A stretch of DNA of 64,000 bases from Glandiceps talaboti (taxonomy: Eukaryota > Hemichordata > Enteropneusta > Spengelidae), in NCBI RefSeq assembly GCF_964340395.1, contig NC_135551.1, positions 9,940,379 to 10,004,378 on the forward strand, read 5' to 3'. The position numbers were made by a program, and so were the translations under genes. The first letter of the stretch is position 1; each line of letters opens with the position of its first letter. The notes under the pieces were generated by a model that was given only the letters and a program-made list of their open reading frames with translations, searched no databases and was not told the origin of the DNA. Shown in pieces: positions 63,519 through 64,000 of the stretch.

Positions 63519-64000
63519 CAAACAGTTAGTCTATACCAGTTGTCCAGACAGTTAGTCTATACCAGTTGTCGAGACAACTCATATGTAGTGGTCATCCTGA
63601 CAGCTACATGTAGTACATGTAAAAAAATTGCATAGTGGTTGTCCAGACAGCTAGTGTATAGTGGTTGTCCAGACAGTGTATAGTGGTTGTCCAGACAGTG
63701 AGTGTATAGTGGTTGTCCAGACAGTGAGTGTATAGTGGTTGTCCAGACAGTGAGTGTATAGTGGTTGTCCAGACAGTGAGTGTATAGTGGTTGTCCAGAC
63801 AGTGAGTATATAGTGGTTGTCCAGACAGTGTATAGTGGTTGTCAAGTTAGTGTATAGTGGTTGTCCAGATAGTGAGTGTATAGTGGTTGTCCAGACAGTG
63901 TACATGTATAGTGGTTGTCCAGACAGAGTGTATAGTGGTTGTCCAGAAAGCTAGTGTATAGTGGTTGTCCAGACAGAGTGTATAGTGGTTGTCCAGAAAG
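63519..64000 (+). repeat. 20/26-bp minisatellite GTATAGTGGTTGTCCAGACA(GTGAGT), runs off the window
   Basis: At least 15 units of GTATAGTGGTTGTCCAGACA, most with a 6-bp GTGAGT extension, begin as diverged units near 63519 and become regular after 63640. The array continues past the window end. The 84-codon minus-strand frame across it is a by-product. Confidence 0.95.

Larger units (their letters stand above)
50204..64000. other. Probable long introns of the 50078 gene
   Basis: Apart from the 48-nt candidate exon at 52952, no exon with a recognisable domain appears. The sequence is AT-rich with satellites, MITEs and microsatellites, listed separately. Open frames such as 55643-55969 (minus) and 57904-58236 (plus) have no recognisable relatives. 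Confidence 0.45.

Overview
The window is nuclear DNA of a marine-invertebrate-like animal. It is AT-rich, its genes are split into many small exons by GT-AG introns full of short palindromic transposons, and microsatellites and self-complementary TACATGTA words are common. Every confident gene is a metazoan gene. Family recognition alone does not separate a mollusc, annelid or brachiopod from a hemichordate or amphioxus-like animal, so no species is named.

Layout. (1) 553-15563, plus strand: a complete 17-exon spindle-checkpoint kinase gene, TTK/MPS1 (about 1159 aa), followed by a transposon-rich 3' region to about 17.8 kb and a possible alternative last exon at 19145-19201. (2) 19.2-24.2 kb: intergenic DNA with a 280-bp (TC)n tract, a cluster of CRE-like palindromes near 21.65 kb and a possible 5'UTR exon of the next gene. 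(3) 24195-39960, plus strand: a complete 7-exon AMPK-family kinase gene, HUNK (about 814 aa). (4) 42606-47688, minus strand: a complete 5-exon YRDC gene (244 aa), the L-threonylcarbamoyladenylate synthase of the tRNA t6A pathway, with a likely mitochondrial presequence. It is tail-to-tail with HUNK. (5) 50078 onward, plus strand and head-to-head with YRDC: the first exon, and perhaps the second, of a secreted cysteine-containing protein, possibly anosmin-1-like. The rest of the window is probably its long first introns.

The genes do not form a pathway. They are ordinary neighbours with separate roles (mitotic checkpoint, signalling kinase, tRNA modification, secreted protein). No prokaryotic system, CRISPR array, rRNA or true tRNA gene was seen.

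The most unusual signal is repeated local tandem duplication of exon edges in TTK. Exons 3, 10, 11 and 12 are each followed in the intron by one or more copies of their 3' end with its 5' splice site, and exon 14 is preceded by a copy of its 5' edge. At exon 11 the intron's 5' end looks like a copy of coding sequence from the same exon, which suggests intron creation or extension by tandem duplication. HUNK shows the same habit: a 10-residue coding duplication in the kinase domain and decayed copies of its last coding segment beyond the stop codon. Other finds are several palindromic non-autonomous transposon families, two of them with clear 9-10 bp target-site duplications in YRDC introns, a tRNA-derived SINE, and the 3' end of a Penelope-like retroelement inside YRDC intron 1.
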